Source of the DNA: Methanosphaera sp.
GTDB taxonomy: Archaea; Methanobacteriota; Methanobacteria; Methanobacteriales; Methanobacteriaceae
DNA: 12,537 nt
Reading direction: 5' to 3'
Assembly (NCBI GenBank): GCA_017430835.1
Contig: JAFRMD010000011.1
Coordinates: 1 to 12,537 of the forward strand
Shown: positions 8,418 to 12,537 of the stretch, piece by piece
Layout of the letters: each line of letters opens with the position of its first letter
Position numbering within the stretch: position 1 is the stretch's first letter
Translations under genes and position numbers: made by a program
Notes under the pieces: generated by a model
The model's input: only the letters and a program-made list of their open reading frames with translations
What the model was told of the DNA's origin: nothing
Database searches by the model: none

Positions 8418-8577
8418 TTTCTTACAATAAAATCAGCCAAGTACACAACACCAGTCCACTAATGAAAATCAATATAATCTATCACATAGTTTCTAAAATT
8501 ACTATTTTTTACTCTTCCTAAAGGATAACATAATCCTGGAAAATCCTATTAATTAAATTAATAATTAAATATAATTA

Positions 8578-8626
8578 TAATTAAAACAACTTATATAACT
8601 ATTACCATATTAATCAAATGATTAAT
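8578..8626 (+). promoter_or_regulatory. Adhesin-type promoter and ATTAAT dyad (copy 2)
   Basis: TAATTAAAACAAC (8578-8590, BRE-like) abuts the TATA box TTATATAACT (8591-8600). The dyad ATTAATC-AAAT-GATTAAT follows (8609-8626, perfect 7-bp arms). Archaeal start sites lie about 22-27 bases after the TATA box, which places the dyad at or just upstream of the expected start. It could act as an operator covering the start site or as a hairpin at the mRNA 5' end. The element is shared with the genes starting at 3211 and 10967. Confidence 0.65.
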
Positions 8627-8640
8627 AATATGACATCAAA

Positions 8641-8648
8641 GAAGGTGA
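8641..8648 (+). promoter_or_regulatory. Ribosome binding site GAAGGTGA that fixes the adhesin start at 8657
   Basis: GAAGGTGA sits 8 bases before ATG 8657. The same octamer sits 8 and 9 bases before the other two adhesin ATGs. Upstream in-frame ATGs at 8618 (inside the ATTAAT dyad) and 8630 lack such a site and would place extra polar residues ahead of the signal peptide, so they are not used. Confidence 0.75.
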
Positions 8649-8656
8649 GCAAGCAA

Positions 8657-10327
8657 ATGAAAACCAGGAACATAACAAAGGTTCTATTACTATTAGCAAT
8701 TACTATTCTATTAGTAGGATTGGTTAGTGCAGCAACAACAAACAAGACAAGCACTGCCAAGAACACTAAAGTAGTAAAAGACACTACTAAAACCAGTGTT
8801 GAAACTGCAACTAAGAGTATTAAAGAACCTGCTAAAAAAGTTACTGATAATACTATAACAAAAAAGGAAATAACCAAAAAACCTTTAAATCAAACAAGGA
8901 AAACTGCAGCTACTAAAACGTATACTGTATCCAACTTCAAAACATTACACTCAGCACTAACAAGTGACAACTACAAGAAAGTAAACATCAACATCAAATC
9001 AAACATAAAACTAACCAGTAATACAGAGTTAAGTGATTCTATCAAAACTTTAAACATAAATGGAAACGGAAAAACAATAAACGGAAATAAAAAATATCAA
9101 TTTTTAGACATACCCTCCGGCAGTACTGTTAATATCAAAAACCTAAAAATAACAAATTGTAAAGCAAAAGATGGAGGAGCAATATACAACAAGGGAAACT
9201 TAACCATCACCCAATCCACACTAAACAACAACCAAGCAGAAGATTATGGTGGAGCAATATACAACAAGGGAAAATTAATTATTTCAGACAGTAAATTTAA
9301 TAACAATAAGGTAAAATATTATGGTGGTGCAATTTGTGATGAGGGAAATAACAGTAAGATTGAAAAAAATATATTCAAGTTTAATACTGCAAAAGAAGGT
9401 TCTGCCATATACGTTCCAAGGGAAATCTACTATACTCCTACTGGAGAAAAAATATGGGTGGAAGGACACTATTTAGTAGAAAATGGTATCTATGTATATC
9501 GATATGGATCCCCTGTATATATTGAAGGACACTATGAAAATGATTATGAAGAAATAATTCATGGGTATAACAAAATAAACAATAACACATTCCAAGAAAA
9601 TATAGCAGATTCTGAATCCTCTACAATCATAGATGAAGGAAGAGAAACAGTTATTGAAAATAATATTTATGATAGTAACTTCCCATCAACCATATACATA
9701 GATGAATATTCTACACAAAATTCAATTACAAACAATAAATTCAATGACAAAGCAGAGACCGTTTTAACAATTAAACTAAACACCACAAAACTATACAGCG
9801 GAAGCAACATAAAAGCAACAATTACACTAAAAGATGATGAAAACAATATAATCAAAAATCAGAAAGTAAAAATTAAATTCGGAACCAAAACATACACAGT
9901 TAAAACCAACAGCAAAGGAATAGCAACAAAAACTTACAAAACAACCAAGACAGGCAATATCAAAGTAACCGCCAATTACGCAGAAACCACAAACTACTAC
10001 AAAAGCAGTGCCAACACCAAGATGAAAGTACTGCCAAAAATCAAAACCAAACTAACACTAACCTTAAGCAAAACAAAAGCAAAAGTAAAAGACAAAATCA
10101 AAATAACAGCAACACTAAAAAATAAATCCAACAAAGCAATTAAAAACGAGAAAGTAGCAATCAAGATAGGATCTAAAAGCTACACGAAGAAAACCAACAA
10201 GAAAGGAACCATAACACTCACATACAAAGTAGTAAAATCAGCACTTGGAAAAGCAATCAAAGCAACATACAACGGAAACTACATGTACCTAAAGAGTAAG
10301 GCTAGTAAAAAGTTACTTAAAGCTTAA
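8657..10327 (+). CDS. Adhesin-like surface protein: beta-helix plus two lysine-rich Ig-like domains (complete)
   Basis: This secreted protein has 556 residues. Residues 1-25 are a signal peptide (MKTRNITK, LLLLAITILLVGLVSA|A). Residues 26-88 are a Thr/Lys linker. Residues 89-370 form a right-handed beta-helix with turns at GGAIYNKGNLTI (173), GGAIYNKGKLII (198) and GGAICDEG (223). The helix is interrupted at about 256-300 by an aromatic-rich insert with WVEGHY and YIEGHY repeated 21 residues apart. Two Ig-like domains follow: 371-460 (TTKLYSGSNIKATITLKD) and 463-556, which ends in a YNGNYMYLKS strand and a basic tail. There is no transmembrane anchor, so attachment through the very basic Ig-like domains to pseudomurein or other acidic wall polymers is possible but inferred. 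It is shorter than the first adhesin, with one beta-helix instead of two. An adhesive role is a family-level assumption. Confidence 0.9.
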   Translation: MKTRNITKVLLLLAITILLVGLVSAATTNKTSTAKNTKVVKDTTKTSVETATKSIKEPAKKVTDNTITKKEITKKPLNQTRKTAATKTYTVSNFKTLHSALTSDNYKKVNINIKSNIKLTSNTELSDSIKTLNINGNGKTINGNKKYQFLDIPSGSTVNIKNLKITNCKAKDGGAIYNKGNLTITQSTLNNNQAEDYGGAIYNKGKLIISDSKFNNNKVKYYGGAICDEGNNSKIEKNIFKFNTAKEGSAIYVPREIYYTPTGEKIWVEGHYLVENGIYVYRYGSPVYIEGHYENDYEEIIHGYNKINNNTFQENIADSESSTIIDEGRETVIENNIYDSNFPSTIYIDEYSTQNSITNNKFNDKAETVLTIKLNTTKLYSGSNIKATITLKDDENNIIKNQKVKIKFGTKTYTVKTNSKGIATKTYKTTKTGNIKVTANYAETTNYYKSSANTKMKVLPKIKTKLTLTLSKTKAKVKDKIKITATLKNKSNKAIKNEKVAIKIGSKSYTKKTNKKGTITLTYKVVKSALGKAIKATYNGNYMYLKSKASKKLLKA

Positions 10328-10344
10328 ATTAACCTCATTTTATC

Positions 10345-10357
10345 ATTCTTTTTTTTA
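10345..10357 (+). terminator. Oligo-T terminator of the second adhesin
   Basis: An uninterrupted run of eight T begins at 10349, 21 bases after the adhesin stop codon. Archaeal RNA polymerase terminates at such U-runs without needing a hairpin. Further T-runs at 10425-10431 and 10441-10446 could act as back-up sites. Confidence 0.5.
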
Positions 10358-10490
10358 TTGAATTTATTTCAATCATTACCAATTATCACAATAATGTGAG
10401 CCTGCTTCAATAATTTTTATATTATTTTTTTGCAGACTAATTTTTTGGTGATTTAACTTGGAAAGGACGCTAAACTAAAATTATCTATTA

Positions 10491-10520
10491 TATTGTGCTA
10501 CATTTTATTATTGTGCTACA
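10491..10520 (+). repeat. Tandem 12-base direct repeat TATTGTGCTACA
   Basis: TATTGTGCTACA occurs at 10491-10502 and again at 10509-10520, separated by TTTTAT, giving a period of 18 bases. It is one of the few sequences of higher complexity in this spacer. It could be a tandem protein-binding site or a small duplication; nothing nearby decides between them. Confidence 0.6.
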
Positions 10521-10885
10521 AATATTAAAAAGGCTAGAAAATAAGTAAACAATATAACTTACTAATACTATCAAGCATCCCCAAAATCCTCAAACTCTTT
10601 TTAATATCAACAATAATTCCAACGTATAATCCCCCACAAAAAAATTTTATTTTAAAAAATAAAAGCCATAAACCTGTTAATTAATATAAAACATTAAATA
10701 TCAATCCAAATCGTAGCAAATAAAACAAATCTAGATGCCCCCTCCACCTTCTATCCAAAACAGTCCCCACAACAGATATAATAAACAAAATACTAAGAAA
10801 ATAAATATCTAAAAGCTGATAAAAAGAACTATTTAAAACTAAAACCCAACAACAATTATTAAAAACAGAACCCAAAGAATACATA

Positions 10886-10958
10886 TAATTAAAACAATTT
10901 ATTATATCTATTATCATATTAATACATTGATTAATATAACATACCAAATAGAAGGTGA
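10886..10958 (+). promoter_or_regulatory. Adhesin-type promoter, ATTAAT dyad and ribosome binding site (copy 3)
   Basis: TAATTAAAACAA (10886-10897) precedes TTATATCT (10902-10909). The dyad ATTAAT-ACATTG-ATTAAT follows (10918-10935), then GAAGGTGA (10951-10958) 8 bases before ATG. The match to copy 2 extends over more than 40 bases around the TATA box and dyad. The gap from dyad to ATG is 31 bases, against 30 and 32 in the other two copies. Confidence 0.7.
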
Positions 10959-10966
10959 AAAATAAG

Positions 10967-12537
10967 ATGAAAGAAAAAACTTTAGGCAAGATTTTTTTAC
11001 TGGTAGCAATTACAATACTACTTGTAGGTCTGGTTAGTGCAGCAACTACAAACAAGACAAGCACTAAAGACACTAAAGTAGTAAAAGACACTGCTAAAAC
11101 TAGTGTAAAAACTAATACTAATACTGTAAAAGAACCTGTAAAAAAGGTTACTAATAAGAAATTAACAAAAAACGAAACTAAACATCAAAGTAAAAAAAGC
11201 ACGGGTATAGAAAATATTTATGTTACCTCGACAGGTACTGGAGATGGTAAAACAATAAACAACCCAACAAACATTACAAATGCTCTGGCAAATGTTAACA
11301 ATAACGGAGTAATTAACTTAATTTCCTCAAGCTCTTCCGACACATATACGGATGAAATTAACATTCAAAAAGATGTTAGTGTAAAAAGTGGAACTAATAC
11401 ATTTACCATCAAAGGACAATCCAACAAAAAGATTATCCTAAAAAATCAGGTTTATAATAAAGATTTAACCGTAACATTTTCAAACTTAAATTTCGTTACA
11501 ACAGACCAGGCAATTTATAGTCAGTCAACAATAAATGTTGAAAATTGTACATTTGATTCACCGGGCATTAATGCATACTTTGACACATATTCAAACGATT
11601 ACCCAAATGGAAATGCCATATACAATGAAGGAAATTATACTACAATAAAAGACTCCACTTTCACTAATTTCTACGTAACATGTACCGTATCAAGTCTTGA
11701 AGCACACCGCGTTGGTGCATTTCATCCAGTAGAAGGAGGAGCCATATACAATAAAGGAAACTATGTAACTATAACAAACAATAAGTTTAAAAATAACGGA
11801 TTAGAAGGATATGAACCTGTAAGTACTTATGGGGGAGCCATATACAACAATGGATATAAAGCAACAATAAGTAACAACAACTTTAATAATAACTCAGCAA
11901 GACAGGGTGGAGCAATATACAACCGTTTTGATGCTACAATAACTAACAACACATTTAAAAATAATCATGCAAAATTTGGTGGAGCAATAGACAATGAAGG
12001 AGATACTGCTACAATAACATACAACACATTTAATAATAACACTGCTGAAGAATATGGAGGAGCAATAGACAATTACGGAGATTCTACTATAATAAAAAAC
12101 AACACATTTAATAATGATGATGCTATTAATGGTGAAGAAATATACAACAATGCAGATAATGTGACAATAACATACAACACATTTGAAAATGAATATGAAA
12201 GCTATGATGGAGTAATAGAAGACCAAGGAAAAGATACAACAATTTCAGACAACACATTCAAAGTATCCGAAGATGAAGAACCTGAAGACCCCGAAGATGA
12301 AGAACCTGAGGAATATCCAAACAAAACAAAAACAACAACAAAAACAACAATCAAACTAAGCAAAACCAAACTATACAAAGGAAGCAAAGTAAAAGCAACT
12401 GTAACACTCAAAGATAATAAAGGTAAAATTCTCAAAAACCAGAAAGTAACAATAAAATTCGGATCCAAAACATACACCATTAAAACCAACAGTAAAGGAG
12501 TAGCAACAAAAGTATACAAAACAACCAAGACAGGAAC
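10967..12537 (+). CDS. Adhesin-like surface protein: beta-helix, acidic hinge, Ig-like domain (3' end off the right edge)
   Basis: Bases from ATG 10967 to the window end give 523 codons and two extra bases with no stop. Residues 1-25 are a signal peptide (MKEKTLGK, VAITILLVGLVSA|A), and 26-80 are a Lys/Thr linker nearly matching that of the upstream adhesin (TTNKTST..TKVVKD). The beta-helix spans about 82-432. It opens with YVTSTGTGDGKTINNPTN and contains regular turns GGAIYN, GGAIDN or GEEIYN, each followed by ATITNNTFKNN-type strands, at about 257, 289, 314, 338, 364 and 389. A hinge rich in Glu, Asp and Pro at 434-449 leads into an Ig-like domain (KTKLYKGSKVKATVTLKD from 466) about 80% similar by eye to that of the neighbour. 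It was probably secreted and surface-associated; the anchor and total length are unknown. It is a tandem paralogue of the gene ending at 10327. Confidence 0.9.
   Translation, partial: MKEKTLGKIFLLVAITILLVGLVSAATTNKTSTKDTKVVKDTAKTSVKTNTNTVKEPVKKVTNKKLTKNETKHQSKKSTGIENIYVTSTGTGDGKTINNPTNITNALANVNNNGVINLISSSSSDTYTDEINIQKDVSVKSGTNTFTIKGQSNKKIILKNQVYNKDLTVTFSNLNFVTTDQAIYSQSTINVENCTFDSPGINAYFDTYSNDYPNGNAIYNEGNYTTIKDSTFTNFYVTCTVSSLEAHRVGAFHPVEGGAIYNKGNYVTITNNKFKNNGLEGYEPVSTYGGAIYNNGYKATISNNNFNNNSARQGGAIYNRFDATITNNTFKNNHAKFGGAIDNEGDTATITYNTFNNNTAEEYGGAIDNYGDSTIIKNNTFNNDDAINGEEIYNNADNVTITYNTFENEYESYDGVIEDQGKDTTISDNTFKVSEDEEPEDPEDEEPEEYPNKTKTTTKTTIKLSKTKLYKGSKVKATVTLKDNKGKILKNQKVTIKFGSKTYTIKTNSKGVATKVYKTTKTG

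Larger units (their letters stand above)
8218..8656. other. Divergent intergenic region between the STAND gene and the second adhesin
   Basis: This holds back-to-back promoters. On the minus side is a TATA-like element at 8275-8288 for the STAND gene; on the plus side is the adhesin promoter from 8578. Between them, a minus-strand reading of 8322-8417 gives a 31-codon frame (described separately), and around 8430-8530 the minus strand reads as broken protein-like fragments (for example NFRNYVIDYIDFH followed by a stop) that may be further gene decay. A perfect 7-bp hairpin, CAGTAAA-TTT-TTTACTG, lies at 8369-8385 inside the short frame. No RNA gene was recognised. Confidence 0.45.
10328..10966. 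other. Intergenic region between the second and third adhesins
   Basis: About 640 bases hold T-run terminators near the left end, a 12-base direct repeat at 10491-10520, and the third adhesin's promoter from 10886. From about 10570 to 10890 the plus strand has many C and few G (several CCCC or CCCCC runs, roughly four C per G by eye), which gives the minus strand a 67-codon hydrophobic frame at 10884-10681 without a ribosome binding site. No homologue, tRNA or other structured RNA is recognised. Confidence 0.45.

Noticed and set aside
8618..8656. Start of the second adhesin at the upstream ATG (8618 or 8630)
   Set aside because: These ATGs fall in or next to the promoter dyad, and the shared GAAGGTGA site and signal-peptide alignment point to 8657.
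10885..11091. Minus-strand frame running through the third adhesin's promoter and signal-peptide region
   Set aside because: It is the antisense shadow of the conserved signal peptide and linker; the same kind of shadow appears opposite the other two adhesins.
1..12537. CRISPR array, tRNA or rRNA genes, replication origin
   Set aside because: No regularly spaced 25-40 base repeats, no tRNA-like GGTTC or GTTCRA context with an acceptor stem, and no conserved rRNA segments were seen.

Overview
The window is very AT-rich and looks like a host-associated methanogenic archaeon of the Methanobacteriales, most likely Methanosphaera. The basis is the set of large Asn/Thr/Lys-rich secreted proteins with GGAIYN-type right-handed beta-helix repeats and lysine-rich Ig-like domains (the adhesin-like or 'Asn/Thr-rich large' proteins of Methanosphaera and Methanobrevibacter), archaeal AGGTGA ribosome binding sites and TATA-type promoters. 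The genus is inferred from protein style and composition, not from a marker gene.

Layout: (1) bases 1-3211, minus strand, a large adhesin-like protein whose C-terminus runs off the left edge (1070 codons visible). (2) 3212-4499, about 1.3 kb without an intact gene, holding relics of dead genes, including the tail of an endonuclease/exonuclease/phosphatase protein whose SDH motif reads SDY. (3) 4500-5381, plus strand, a LytS-type 5TM receptor membrane protein ending in a coiled coil with no kinase or cyclase domain. (4) 5632-8217, minus strand, an 861-residue DUF4062-STAND NTPase, built like the N-terminal half of NPHP3/TEP1-type proteins and a candidate conflict or defence ATPase. (5) 8657-10327, plus strand, a complete 556-residue adhesin-like protein. 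(6) 10967 to the right edge, plus strand, a third adhesin-like protein, cut off inside its Ig-like domain.

The three adhesin genes carry almost the same upstream cassette: a TAATTAAA(A/T)CAA element, a TATA-like box, an ATTAAT-N6/8-ATTAAT dyad, and an identical GAAGGTGA ribosome binding site 8-9 bases before ATG. A 25-residue signal peptide and a Lys/Thr-rich linker of similar sequence follow. This suggests co-regulation and cassette duplication. The first copy is inverted relative to the other two, so recombination could invert the receptor-STAND segment or make chimeric adhesins. No RNA genes, CRISPR arrays or intact mobile elements were recognised.

The most interesting items are the shared adhesin promoter/dyad module, the lone DUF4062-STAND protein with no C-terminal repeat array, and the output-less LytS-type receptor.
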